A stretch of DNA of 64,000 nt from Nemophila menziesii (lineage: Eukaryota > Streptophyta > Magnoliopsida > Boraginales > Hydrophyllaceae). Below are positions 22,256-34,328 of this stretch, piece after piece. Numbering within the stretch: the stretch's first letter is position 1; the number at the start of each line of letters is the position of its first letter. Under the pieces are notes generated by a model. It did not search any database. It was not told the DNA's origin and saw only the letters and a program-made list of their open reading frames with translations. The stretch lies in contig JARWIR010000039.1 of the NCBI GenBank assembly GCA_029959085.1, positions 3,348,001 to 3,412,000 of the forward strand, in the 5' to 3' direction. The translations under genes were made by a program, and so were the position numbers.

Positions 22256-24070
22256 TGGAGGGTCCGGGTGTGTTATAAAATTAAGTGCAAAAATAAATGA
22301 ACCACAAGTACCGCAAGTGTACGGTTGTCCAAGTAATATTCGATAAATCGAGTTCGTTCCCAGGGACGGATTAGGTTCAACCCAAATATTAATCAGATAG
22401 CAAGAATAATTGTTTAACAGAAAAGTAAAAAAGAGATTTTTGTTTGGTTTTCTAATAACTAAAGATGCAAATAATAAAAACTAAATTAAAATAAATAAAA
22501 GAAAATAAAAGACTGACTTCAGATAAGAGAGATACTTGAGTCTCGCAAAGAATCCTCCTAACTAATATAATCTATGCTATGTTTAAGGGTAGAATTGGTA
22601 TTAGTATATTAGTCGGGAATCTAATATCTCCTAGCCCCCGTCAGGGTGGACCTAGAAGCTATCCTACGGTATTACAAACCCCGTCAGGGTGAATTTAAGC
22701 TACTTTCAGATGAATAATATTTTACCTCTTTGGCTATGTAAATCATATGACTTTCGTCCATTACACGGGTATTACCTAAGTCTGTATTCAAAACCCCCTG
22801 TCGGATGATCCATACGCCACTATATGGAATAGCCTAAATACTAAAATCTAATTCTAGTTGCGCGGTAAAGAATTAGTAAATAAGAACAAAGTAATATCCA
22901 ATATCTAATACTCAACTCAAATTAAATCATACAATCCCAAATTCAAAACAAAGATTAAATTAATTAGGGTTCATCCCTTTATTGCGATTCTCAAGTATGT
23001 AAAAGTTTAGCTCATGGTAATATTAAATACTGAAACTAAATAGAAAAACATCATATTTAATTACAGAAAAGAAATATATAACCTAAGGATTAGATGACTG
23101 TTGATGGAAGAACAGAATCCCTCCAAATCTAGCTTCTCCTTTGCCTTCTTGCTCTTGAAGTCTCTGACTCTCTCTCTAAAGATTTATATATTGAATAATA
23201 ATTGAGAGGTTATTGTGACTCTCTCTCTAAGGATGTTATGAATTGAAAGATTAATGAGAGGTACTGAATTATGAGGTCTAAGGGGTGTATTTATAGGTGT
23301 TGGAAGACCCTAGGTCGAATTTCTTGGAGTGGAAGACAAGTCAAAGACTCTTAAATTCGTAGCTCTAAATTCTAGGAAAGGTAAGATTTTGCTGCTGATT
23401 TGATTTGGTCATATCTTTTTCAATACTTATCCGTTTGAGAAGTTCCAATATATGAAACTGCTTGTCTTGGAAAGCTCTTTCTATTGGTGCAGACAATTCA
23501 TCCAGAATCCATGCCAGTCTTTAATTATGATTTAGTCTCTAAAACGTGGTTGGATTTTCAGATTCACAAGCCAGCTTTATCTTTTCCTCCTTTGAATAAA
23601 TCTTTCCTAAATCTTCTTATTTCCATGTAAATCTTCTTCCTTTCATCTTCATCTTGACTTGGTCTCTAAGTAATTACCATTTATCTTTTAAAGCTTCACA
23701 TTAAATAAATAATTAAACCGCATATGCTTAAAAAGAATAAATCAATAAATCAAGAAAGCGAAATAGGAAAGTGTACTCTAAAAATAGAAACTCGACTAAA
23801 AATCATTTCCTAACTCTCTAAAATACACTAAGACTTTATTCTCACTTCTTCTCCTTGGATTGGTCTTTCATGAAATTCAAGAACCAATTAACTTTGCATT
23901 AAAAATAGTCAAATTTACGCACAAAAGCTCAGATTCTGCAAATAGTTAATTTCCAAGGGGAGAAAGTGTAATATGATCAATTAAGCCTAAAAGTCTATCA
24001 AATAAGTCATTTATTCACCTAAAAGGATGTCTCCAAGGGGCTAATAATTAGAACAAATCGGGAGACATCA
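22256..24070 (-). mobile_element. Solo LTR, minus orientation, perfect 5-bp target duplication
   Basis: The 1,815-bp sequence starts (minus strand) with TGATGTCTCCC at 24070 and ends at 22256 in ...CTCCA, flanked by TGCAC on both sides (22251-22255 and 24071-24075). No internal element sequence remains, so it arose by LTR-LTR recombination. The first 50 bases include GGAGACATC, which can pair with the start. The block near 22300-22380 (minus strand: GTCTCTGGGAACGAACTCGA-like, then ACACTTGCGG) is the usual 3' section of such LTRs. The segmental duplication ends inside it at 22880. Confidence 0.88.
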
Positions 24071-24075
24071 TGCAC

Positions 24076-26969
24076 CATTAAGCCAAACGAATTTTGACTC
24101 GTCATCCAAAACCAGGTTATCGTTTCCATTCCCCCCTTCTGAGACATCCTTTTCCTCATTATAGTATCTTTGCATGTCAACCATTTCCCCATAGAGGTCC
24201 TTGATAAGAATATTTGTTCTAAGAGCGATCACCTTCACAGTCCACTTTTTGCTCTCAAAAAACCCTTTGCATCCTAGCCTTCCAAATAAACCAAATTGTA
24301 CAGAAAATGGTCGCACCAATAATTTACCGATCCCACCCATTGTTTGCGTAATAGGCGATTGTTTTGATAATCCAATATTTAATGATTCCATCATCATCCT
24401 ATTCAATCTTAATTTACACTGAAGAAGAGGCCTGCATAGTGTAACTAAACATGTAGTTAAGGAACAAATTATCAATCGACTATTTCTCCATATCACACCA
24501 CTGCCAACTTTCATATTTTAAATGGTTTATTTTATGAAGGTTGACTTTAGTTGGGATCGCTCAATTGCAAATTTTCCAAGAAAACATTCTGATTTTGGGG
24601 GAGAGGTTAGAGTTCCAAAACAATACTCTAGTTTTCACTTTTATTTTCTTTTCCCACATTAGGCAGATGACATTCATTATCCATCTCATCTTGTATAAAA
24701 CAATTATATCATAATTCAGTGGTGTATCTTCCGTCTTTTGTAAATATCCATACAATCTTATTGTTTTAGATACCTAAATAAATATATATTTTACGGTGTT
24801 CCTTTACTGAAAAGTATAGTTGAGTTATTAATATTAATCATTTGTCCATATCCTCGATAGTATTTCATGATTGTTTGTTTGAGCGCCTCAATTTCATTTT
24901 TGTTGATGTCCACAAAGTAAAGCGCATCAGAAGAAGATAAAATATTAGTAAGTCTTGGACATTTTTTGTTAATCAAGACACCTTGTATTACCCCCTATTT
25001 GCACTGAAAGTTTGTTAACCCGATAAGACCCTCCGTCATAAGAAAAAAAAGTAATGGTCATAATGGGTCTCCTTGTCTTATTCCTTGCTTCAAAAAAATT
25101 TAAGTCTCTCCCATTTTACTTTGATATGAAATGAAACAGTAGAGATACATTTAAGAATTCAGTTTCTCCACTTTTCGCAAAAGCCAAGCTTGTTTAGGAT
25201 TTGCATCAGGAACTCCCAATTCAGTTAACCGTCTGCTTTATCCATGTCCAGTTTACAACCACATAATGTTTTTTGGATATTCTCTTTGATTTCATACAGA
25301 AGAAAAATTCTTCAACAATAAGGATTTATATAGTACACTCCTTCCTTCAATGAAATCCGATTCTATTCGTGATACAATTTCATCCATAAATGGTTGTAGT
25401 CTGAGCATGATAATATTAGCGAGATTTTATACCTAGACTTAATACACGAATTTGGCCTGAAATCTTTCACATATTATTGAGATTTTCCTTTCGGCACCAG
25501 CGTGATAAGGGTGTCTTTGATTTTGTTCAATGGTGCATTATTCTGGAAAAAACAATTTCCAGCGCGAACATGTGATCATGCAGTATATCCCAAAATTCCT
25601 AATATAATTCTTAGGGATCCCGTATGGTCCCGGATCCTTTGAACCTGACATGCTGAAGAACAAATTTTTAACTTCTTCAAGACTTGGTGTTTAAAAAGGA
25701 AATCATTCATATTGTTTATAATCTTGTTTGGCGTGTGATTTACCACTTCCTCAATTTCTGAGACTTGATTATATTCAAATAGTTTTTCATATTAGGATGA
25801 GATCATTTCCTTAAGGCATTTGAGCTCCTCAGCCAAGTTATCCTTATTGTCTTTGAGAATACAAATTCGATAGATATTACTACTCATGATTGTAGAGGCA
25901 TGAAAGAACCTCGTATTTTCATCTCCCCTTAAAATCCACATATTTCTTTTCCTATCCGCCCAAAACGCTTCCTCTTTCTTCCACAAAACTTCTAACTCCT
26001 TATTGATTTTGTTCTCTATTTGTTGATTCTGGATGTTGGTGAGAAACTGTTGTTATTTATTTATAAGATTTATATTATTCATGAAAGTTTTTCTAGCTCA
26101 AATATGTGAGTGCTAAGCATGTCACGACTTTTTTAAGGAAAAAATCTTGGATATTTTCAATATTGTACGACTTGTCCCAAGCTTTTTCAACTACTTCTCT
26201 ACAATATTTGTTTCTAACCATATAGATTCAAACATGAAATAGTTTGTATGTTAACCACTTGCGTTATCTTTTTTTAAGAATAAGATGTGAGTGATTTGAA
26301 CCAATAGGCAGGGCCGCTTTCAAAACCGAGTTTGGGAAGAGACTTAACCATTTGTCCAAAACTAGAGCTCTATCTTATATTTCCTTCATATTTTCATCTC
26401 ATATTTCATATTACTCCACGTAAAGAAACAATCTTTCGTGGGTATGTCTAAAAAATTGTTATCATTAATGAATCCATTAAATCGAATAATTATCTCCTAG
26501 ATGGGATCCAACTTACCTTGTTTTTCTGAAAATTTTGCAATATCATTAAAGTCTCCAATGATAAGAACCATCTCATCGATGGCATATTTCCATGAAGTTA
26601 GATTATCCAATATTTTTTGTCTCTCATTATCATTTGTTGGAGCATGAACAAAGAAAATATACCATGAAACACAACCATATTATGAATTTTCCCGATTACA
26701 AAATAATCATTCGAGTTAACTACTCTAAGCTTGACACAATATTTCTAGGCCAGTAGGATTACCATGACCTATAAACTCTTTCCGCAAGATCAACTACATG
26801 AAAATTATTGAAATATTTAAATTGTCTACAAAAGTTAAGATATTTTTTTAATTCTAGATTCAAGAAAACCTGCAATTGAGACACTATACTTAGACATGAG
26901 GATCTTGAACATTTTCTTAGTCATTGGTGCCCTCGCTCCTTAATTATTCAAAACCAATAGGCTATCCAT
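24076..26969 (-). pseudogene. Minus-strand LINE ORF2: endonuclease, RT, zinc-binding module
   Basis: From the 5' end on the minus strand: MDSLLVLNN then GARAPMTKKMFKILM at 26969 (endonuclease start, family MxxLxWNVRGLN with stops); FFVHAPTNDNERQKILDNL and LIIGDFNDIAKF (about 26530-26660, GDFN kept); KKEEAFWADRKRNMWILRGD (25792-25986, linker before RT); GIRQGDPL (about 25070, RT motif); the YxDD region is degenerate (SSSDALYF, about 24930). KIRMFSWKICN (about 24565) is the zinc-binding module. The frame 24068-24514 leads into RNase H and stops at the LTR insertion. Confidence 0.75.
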
Positions 26970-27120
26970 AAAATCATACCACTTTAGAGGACTGGTCGCC
27001 GACCTTCAAATGAATAAGGATGAAATTCATCCTACTCACGATGCCCCGCACGCGAAGACCGCACCATAGTGCGCATTTAAATAGATAATACGGTTTTTAG
27101 GTCGAGAATATATTGGCCGT

Positions 27121-28678
27121 TGATGTATCGTATTTTGTGATAGAATAATCGTATCACAAGACATCTTTTGGTGGATTTAGAGGACCTAAGTGGGGGATTA
27201 GTCCCTATTATTTGACATATCTTGCATTCCTATCTCATTTTGGATATATTGCTATTTTTAGAGCTTTTTTACATTAATCATGTGTTAAGTGTGTAGCTTT
27301 TAGGTAAATGGTTGACATGATATGCCAAGATGATGAGAGTAAGTCGATAATTCGGGTCCAGACTCAATTCAAGGCGTAGAAATAGCAGAAAGTCACTTAG
27401 AGTTAAAGTGTTTACGAGCAAAATTTTGACATCACTTAATTCAGTCACCATAAATTATTGGTTAGATATTTAGATAAATATTACATTGATTTGGATAGAT
27501 CTTGAATTCAGTGACATGTGAGAAGTTGCGGAACAAAATTCGGAGTTGAGATGAAGAAGTTAAGCTAATGTTTCCATCGTGTCTCGAACCATCCAACAAT
27601 AAAGTAAAACGAGTTGGGCTATTTTAACCCATTTAAGTGAGCCCATTTGATCCAATATTTTTATCGGCTATATAAGTACTTTAGAATCTCATAACATATA
27701 TGACACAATTGAAGCAGCTAAAGACGCTAAGGAGAGACTGATAAGAAGCAAGAGGAAAGAGAAGAAGGGCTTCATGATTCTTTATCATTTGAACTCCGTT
27801 TCCTATCAACCATTGGAGTATTTTTATTTCATTTTTTGTTTTAAAAAATAATTTTCATACTTTTAATTATTATTATTTTTTATTTCAGTATGAATTAAAA
27901 CCCTCTTGCTTGAGGATTGCACTATAGTATGAACATTTGATGATTATTTTGATGGTTATGGATTTTGGGATTGTTAAATTTAAATAACTACATTTTAATT
28001 CCATTGAATATGGTTTTTCCATTATTTACTAGTATTTTTCTAAAAGATTGGGTAGTCTTAGTGGTAAGACTATTACTCGGGAGGGGGTCGAATTACGGAC
28101 ATAGCATATAGGCGTTTGGTGTGCGTTAGTGAGCCACGAGGTCTTGACTAGCCGAGTAATCGATAGGGTGTGAACCGAATTTCGTTCGGAGGAATTGTAG
28201 GGTCACTTGAGAGAGGTCTCTAGTGTCGTAGGATAACTTCCTATCTACCCTGGAGGGATTTAGGAAGAATATTGAATCTTGACTAATGTGCAATGACCAA
28301 TTTTCCCTTATTATATCTAGAAACATCTAAATAGTTGACTTTGGGAATTACTAAAAATACTCAAGTATACCTCTCTCATATTCAACTCGCTTCTTTAGTT
28401 AATTTTCTATTCCATTTTTAATTTAAATGGTTGTTAAATTGTATTTTAATTATTTTCATTTTCATCCTTAATTTCAAAAAAACCCAACAAATATATAATA
28501 TGTTTAATTACTTTTAGTCTCAACATAATCTACTATACTCATAAACACAATCATAATAACCTTGTTAGTCCATAGGGAGACGATACATTTTTATTACTCG
28601 TCAACGCCTCTGTACACCTGCGGGTAGTAAAGTCCTCTCAAGGGCGTCGATTTATTTATCACACTCTTGGGGACGACA
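27121..28678 (+). mobile_element. LTR of an Athila-like element (left LTR of the complex)
   Basis: It starts TGATGTATCG, alignable with the TGATGTCTCCCC starts of the other LTRs, and ends in ...GGGGACGACA. It holds a TATATAAG motif near 27670 and the 3' blocks found in the other LTRs. Instead of a primer-binding site, element-internal sequence from the region before the 3' ORF follows directly, so the gag-pol part is missing here. Confidence 0.7.
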
Positions 28679-29850
28679 ACAGTGTTATATCGCACCCATC
28701 TGTGGTATACCGCGAGACTGTATCAACGACTACCGTATCACGAGAAGCTACATAACGTGCCATGATATAAGAAGAACTTGGTCACGGTATACTGCACCAA
28801 ACCATGAGGTACACCGCACAACGCTATTGGATAACTACAAGAAGTAGTTTAGTTCAATCCAAGATCCAAATCCTTAAGCCTTCTTCTTCTCCAACCACCC
28901 AAACTGCATTAAACCTTCACCACGAACCAAAACACCATCGAAATAACATCCAAAATCATCTTTCCACTCCATAATAAACTTGCCACCATCAAAATCATTC
29001 CAAAATACCTACGCAATCCAAGATCTTTTCCAATTTCTTTCCAAATAACTTCCAAAAGTTTTCCAAATTTATTCTAAATAACTTCAAAAAGTTTTCCAGA
29101 TTTTTTAAATTCCTCTACACCCGTTTGAGATTTCACCTTACCCTCTTCACTAAAAATCATCCCAACACCAAAACCAACCCAAATAACACCCGAATCACCC
29201 CATATTAAGGGGTACTTTAAAGAGTTCTGCAAATTTGAGTTGGAGGTCAATTGGGATGATGAGTAAAATAAAGACATTAGCTAGTTCTCGCAAGATGGTA
29301 AGAATTGGGATAAGGAACATGTTGAAGTCGAGAGTAAGAGTAACAATAATGGTGTGAATTAGTGGAAAAAATAAAAGGTAATTCGAGTCAAGAGCTAAGA
29401 TAAGAACCAGTTAACGTGAGAAAGGGTCCTCAAGATTAAGTAATCGTGATTACGGAACCAAGAATTCCACAACCGTTACAAGTAGAGAAACTAATACCAG
29501 TAACGAGCGAAGCTTCTAAGTGCATATTAGTTATCGCACAAGAAAAAATGCCTAAATTGTCCCCTTTACATGAGAGAGTATTTCAACGAGAAGGTGAATA
29601 TATAGATTTCTAGAGTTGGATGATAGATTTGGATGGACATCATTCATGACCAGGCAATAAATTTTATGTATATAGTTAGTATCCAATTTCTATCTTGGTC
29701 TCTTTAGCCAAGATAGTGAGGGATGAATTCTGTTCAAAGAAAAGTCGATACCGTACATGGTTGAAGTTTTCAAGGAATTAGTTGAACCATGCAAGTATCA
29801 AGAAGAAATGAAGAATATGGATGCTTGATTACCAATCATTATTATTCAGA
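28679..29850 (+). pseudogene. Athila-like 3' internal region (spacer plus 3' ORF remnant)
   Basis: It begins with the GC-richer spacer carrying GGTATACCGC and GGTACACCGCA motifs (28704, 28808), then the leader similar to 52970-53060, then a ruined ORF similar to 53400-54000. Recognisable residue blocks include a LFSQDSEG-like segment (about 29690-29720). Gag, protease and pol are absent. It lies between two LTRs, as in a heavily deleted element. Confidence 0.6.
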
Positions 29851-30312
29851 ATAACTAGCTGGAGAAAGAGAAAATTGTCTAGAGTAGAAGAATTAGAAAC
29901 TATCTTCAGTATTAGGGAAATTAGTATTAGTTTCTTGTCTTAAATATGATTCTAAACTTTTTACTAGTTATTTTTCTTTTTTTAGTTATGACTTAAAATC
30001 CCTTAGTTTGAGTTTGCCATATGTATAAAACTTGAATACTTTATTTATGCTTCTATGTTATTTGGGATATTTTGATTTAATTGAATTGGGAATTTATTGA
30101 TAGTTGTTTATGAATTTAATGAATTTATTTTGTCTATACCCATATAAAATATAGATTGTCCCTATTATCTTAAATTGTCGCATGGCGGGGGTTTAGGAAC
30201 AGACATATTTCATATACGTCTTGTGTACGGTAGTAAATATGACGGCCTTGCCTAGTCGAATAATCACATAGGTTAAGTAATTTGTAGCGTCGAGATTTTT
30301 CATAGAATAATC
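29850..30312 (+). mobile_element. Second LTR of the complex, left part
   Basis: The middle of an LTR related to 27121-28678 (shared TATGAxTTAAAA block, CCTTAGTTTGAG, then GTCTTGTGTACGGTAGT). It is split at 30312 by a hAT element whose target duplication GAATAATC ends here, and it resumes at 34832. The 5' start is approximate and probably truncated. Confidence 0.6.
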
Positions 30313-30366
30313 CATGGTTCTAAAAGGCGCTTGGCGCTACTAGGGCGGTCGACCACCTTCGAGCGC

Positions 30367-31546
30367 TGATGTCTCCCCATTTGTGATTATTTAATCTTAG
30401 TTGGAGACATCATTTTAGGTGTTTTAGGAAGTATTCTAGTCAATTTTTGCATGATTTGTTGTATTTTCTTATTTCTTGTCTTGATTTGATGATTTATTGT
30501 TTTTAGAGCTTATTTGGTTTAATTGTTTGTTAATTGTGAATCTTTAAATATACATGGTAATTAATCAGATACCAAATCAATTCCAAGAGATAAAGGAAAG
30601 AAGATAAATATCAAAATAGGAGATAAATGAAAGAAAAGATATATATGGAAAGATAAAGTTGCCAAGTAAATATGAATTTCACCAGCTACGTCCACAAAAG
30701 TGATCATAACTCAAGATTGGCTAGGAATTTGAAAGAATGGTCTGAAGAAAAGTTATAGAGCTTTACGACATAATCAGTTTCGATATAAAGAATGCGTCAA
30801 TCGTAGCTATATTGAAAGAGTTACGGCCAAAACAAAACAGAAACAGTTTATAACCTTTCCTATATTTTAGGGTTACGAATAAGAGTTGTGCTAGAAGTCC
30901 AATTACTTGTCTTCCACTCCAAGAAAATATGTTAGAGCTTCCTAAACCCCTATAAATACACCCTTTAACCTTTGTAAACATATCCTTGCCTCCCACAACT
31001 TTTTCTTAAGTTTTATTTATCATTAAAGTTATTCAAGAGAGCAAGATGTCAATCATGTATGTTTATTTTAATTAATTTCTTTCAGGTATGAACTAATTTT
31101 CCCATAGCTTGCGTTTTGCATATGTGTAATCTATGAATTCTATTTCTTTCTATATAAGTTTCTTTGGGAATTATATGTTTTAAATTGATTCTAGCAGCTT
31201 AACCATATATTTGATTTATGTGCTTTGATTCATTGTCTATCTTAAACTTGATCAATTTAGGGATATTCTAATAGTAGTTAGATGGTCACCCGGAAGGGGT
31301 GTCTAATTATTGAAACACCAGATAAACGTTTAGTGTGCGGTAGTGATCTAGAAGGACTTGCCTAGCTAGATAGTCATTAGGGTTTAATTTAATCACCGAT
31401 CATCATTAGAAGGCGAGACTCATTTAGGAACCTAGTGGCATAGGAGCACCCTATTTAAGTCCCCTCGTGATTGTGAGGTCGTCACCCTAGTCCTCCCTGA
31501 CGGGGGTAGGGAGGAATTTAGAATTCTGACTACTTATCTAAGAGTT
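30367..31546 (+). mobile_element. Truncated 5' LTR of the nested element
   Basis: It aligns with 32794-33975 of the 3' LTR, including TGATGTCTCCCC, the TGGAGACATCA partner, and the CTAGTGTGC and GATAGTCATTAGGG blocks, and stops after CTACTTATCTAAGAG. About 0.35 kb of LTR 3' end is missing. Confidence 0.8.
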
Positions 31547-32088
31547 ATTTGTGTCACCTAGGGTGTTATAAAAATATGATAAATAAACGTTGAAAAAATG
31601 CACTAAATCACCCTAGACAAGACTGCAAGTATTATAGGACGTATGCAAGTTTTAATGATAAGAAAGTTCGTTCTCAGAGACTTAGTGTGTTACACGAATG
31701 AGTAATAATTAAGAGTAGTGAGTAATTAATTAAAAGACAGAAAATAATTAAGAATAGTTGAGAGATGATAAATTAAACTAATAAAAAATAAAGACAATAA
31801 ATAAAAGATAAGAAATATAGATGAGAGATATAGCTTAGGCTTTGCTAGTATTTACTAATCCTTCTAATTATTTATACCAAATTCTAGTTAATAAGGGAGA
31901 TAATTAGCTCTTAGATACTTAGTCAGGATTCTAAATGCTAGACCTTGAGAGCGACTAGGGGGCTACGTACACAACCACGAGGCAGCCTAGACTTAGGGTT
32001 ATCCTACACCACTAGGTTCCTAAGAAGTTCAATTCCAAACATGGTGATAGTGGTTAAAACATACCCTAATAACTATCTAGTTAGAATC
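31547..32088 (-). mobile_element. Inverted 3' piece of an LTR inside the nested element
   Basis: Reverse-complemented, this matches the last part of the LTR (compare 33960-34320: AAACTTGCATACGTCC, TATTTTTATAACACCCTAGG). Its terminal bases (TGTCACCTAGGG on the plus strand, that is ...GGTGACA) abut the broken 5' LTR exactly at an LTR terminus. Confidence 0.8.
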
Positions 32089-32793
32089 AGTGTTGTCAAG
32101 ACCAATATATCTCAACATCGAAAGAGAGTCATAGCTATACAAAAGAAGAAGAAAATTATTTGAAAAGATTGAATGTATTTGGACCGACAAAGTGGAATTT
32201 TTATGTGAACATCATTATGCTTTAATTGGGTTTTTAGGGATGCTACTTTATGCATCAAGAAAATAATTGGGTTAAGTGAGAACATTTTATGAGAGTAACT
32301 CAAGCTCTAGGGCGATTCGTTGATGGCTAGTGAGGAGAGATCCAGAAGCTAACTCTAAATTATCCAAATATACTTATCATACCATCCATAAGCCAACATT
32401 ACAACCTTAAAGATCTTTTGATTCTTTGCTATGTGATCTAGAAGTAATTGAGCCAATAGAAAGTAGTTAAGTGGATCTTTAGATACTAGTGAAGTTCAAT
32501 GAACAATCTATAGCCTCCTTGGTGAACTGAGTAAAGATCCTCTCCTTCTGACATTGCGAAGCTAATCTAGTCTTGAATTCAAGCCGCGTTGATTGTAGAT
32601 ATGATGAGTATGCATGTACGTAGCTTGTAAATATTATTACATGAAATTTTCTGAGTAGTTACTTTATGTCTATTCTATATATTGTGCTATATTCCTTCCC
32701 ATTGCGCTTAATTGACCTAGGTGTGGACTTAGAGACTTCCCTTTGTTTTTATCTTTATTGTATCGGGACGATACAACTTTGAGTTGGGGGTCT
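32089..32793 (+). mobile_element. 3' internal region and polypurine tract of the nested element
   Basis: Non-coding sequence similar to 55430-56113 of the 9.5-kb element (for instance GGACCGACAAAGTGGAATTT, then GAGTAACTCAAGCTCTAGGG). It ends with the purine-rich GAGTTGGGGG at 32781-32790 immediately before the LTR, the expected plus-strand primer. Confidence 0.8.
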
Positions 32794-34328
32794 TGATGTC
32801 TCCCCATTTGTGATGATTTATTTTAGTTGGAGACATCATTTTAGGTGTTTTAGGAAGTCTTCTAGTTGATTTTTACATGATTTATTATATATTCTTATTT
32901 CTTGTCTTGATTTGATGATTAATTATCTTTAGAGCATATTTGGTTTAATTGTTTGTTAATTAGGAAGTTTTTTGATATATGGTAATTAATTAGATGTCAA
33001 ATCAATTCCAAGAGATAAAGGAAAGAAGATAAAGATCAAAATAGGAGATGAAGGAAAGAAAAGATAGATATATAATGATAAAGTTGCCAAGTAACTCTGA
33101 ATTTCACCAGCTACGTCCACAAAAGTGATCATAACTCAAGATTGGCTGTGAATTTGGAAGAATGGTCCGAAGCAAAGTTATAGAGCTTTCCGAGATGATC
33201 AATTCTGATATAAAGAACGCGTAAATCGGGGTAGTATTGAAGGAGTTATGGCCAAAACAAAACAGAAACACTTTATTACCTTTCCTATATTTTAAGGTTA
33301 CGAATTAGAGTTTGGCTAGAAGTCCAATTACTTGTCTTCCCCTCCAAGAAAACGTGTTAGGTCTTCCTAAAACCCTATAAATACACCCTATAACCTTTGT
33401 AAACACATCCTTGCCTCCCACAACTAGTTCATAACTTTTATTTATCATTAGAGTTATTCAAGAGAGCAAGATGACAATCATGTATCTTTATTTTAGTTTA
33501 TTTCTTTCAGGTATGAACTAATTTTCCCATAGCTTGGGTTTTGCATATGTATAATCTATAAATTCTATTTCTTTCTATCTAAGTTTCTTTGGGAATTATA
33601 TGTTTTAAATTGATTCTAGCTGCTTAACCATATATCTGATTAATGTGCTTTGATTTATTGTTTGTATTAAACTTGATCAATTTAAGGTTGTGTTAATAGT
33701 AGTTAGATGGTCACCCAAAAGGGGTGTCTAATTATTGAAACACCACATAAACGTCTAGTGTGCAGTAGTGATCCGGAAGGGCTTGCCTAGCTAGATAGTC
33801 ATTAGGGTTTAATTTAATCACGATCATCATTAGAAGGCCAATCTCATTTAGAAACCTAGTGGCGTAGGAGCACCCTATTTATGTCCCCTCGTGATTGTGA
33901 GGTCGCCACCCTAGTCCGTTCTAACGGGGGTAGGGAGGAATTTATAATTCTGACTACTTATCTAAGAGCTATTATCACCCTTATAAACAGATAGAAGATT
34001 TAGAAGGATTAGGGCATACGAGCAAAACCTAAGCTATATTCTCTCATCTTATTTCTTTCATATTTAATTAGTTGTCTTTAATTTTATTTAGTTTAATCAT
34101 TAATCTCTCAATCAATCATATTTATTTTCTGTCTTTTAATTATTAATTTCTACTATGTTTTGTTTACCCATCCGTATAACATGCTAAGTCCCTGAGAACG
34201 AATCTGACTTATCATTAAAACTTGCATACGTCCTGTAATTCTTGTAGTACTTTGTTTAGTCTAGGGTGATTAGTGCATTGTTTTCTGTATTTATTTATCA
34301 TATTTTTATCACACCCTAGGCGACACCA
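32794..34328 (+). mobile_element. 3' LTR of the nested element (complete)
   Basis: 1,535 bp from TGATGTCTCCCC to ...GGCGACACCA. The start holds TGATGTCTCC and, 27 bases on, GGAGACATCA, a perfect 10-bp inverted pair. Confidence 0.85.

Larger units (their letters stand above)
15420..22880. repeat. Segmental duplication, downstream copy (B)
   Basis: This is the partner of 1-8297. It is contiguous on its left with the 5' part of the same LINE (about 10680-15419) and on its right with the rest of the minus-strand solo LTR (to 24070), so copy B is the one in its original context on both sides. Copy A joins unrelated LTR sequence at 8297/8298. A simple model is a tandem duplication with unit 2 at 8298-22880. 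Copy B carries the intact DEFL gene and an internally deleted hAT element. Confidence 0.93.
21740..27000 (-). mobile_element. Degenerate minus-strand LINE, interrupted by a solo LTR
   Basis: Reading from 27000 down to 21740 the order is endonuclease, RT, zinc-binding region, RNase H, then a T-run on the plus strand (about 21750) as the poly(A). The solo LTR at 22256-24070 splits the RNase H region. If the LTR and one TGCAC are ignored, the flanks join within the same domain. All ORFs carry stops. The 5' end near 27000-27120 is unclear and abuts an LTR. Confidence 0.8.
30367..34328 (+). mobile_element. Rearranged Athila-like element nested in the hAT transposon
   Basis: 5-bp target duplication AGCGC at 30362-30366 and 34329-34333, start TGATGTCTCCCC, end ...GACACCA. 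Inside: a 3'-truncated 5' LTR, an inverted LTR piece, about 0.7 kb of 3' internal sequence with a polypurine tract, and a full 3' LTR. Gag, pol and the 3' ORF are missing. The intact target duplication shows that the inserted molecule was probably already rearranged on arrival. Confidence 0.88.

Noticed and set aside
24201..24422. 73-codon plus-strand frame
   Set aside because: Antisense to the minus-strand LINE ORF2.
28670..28830. CRISPR-like or tRNA features
   Set aside because: No regularly spaced identical repeats and no cloverleaf. The recurring GGTACACCGC motifs are spaced irregularly inside a retroelement.
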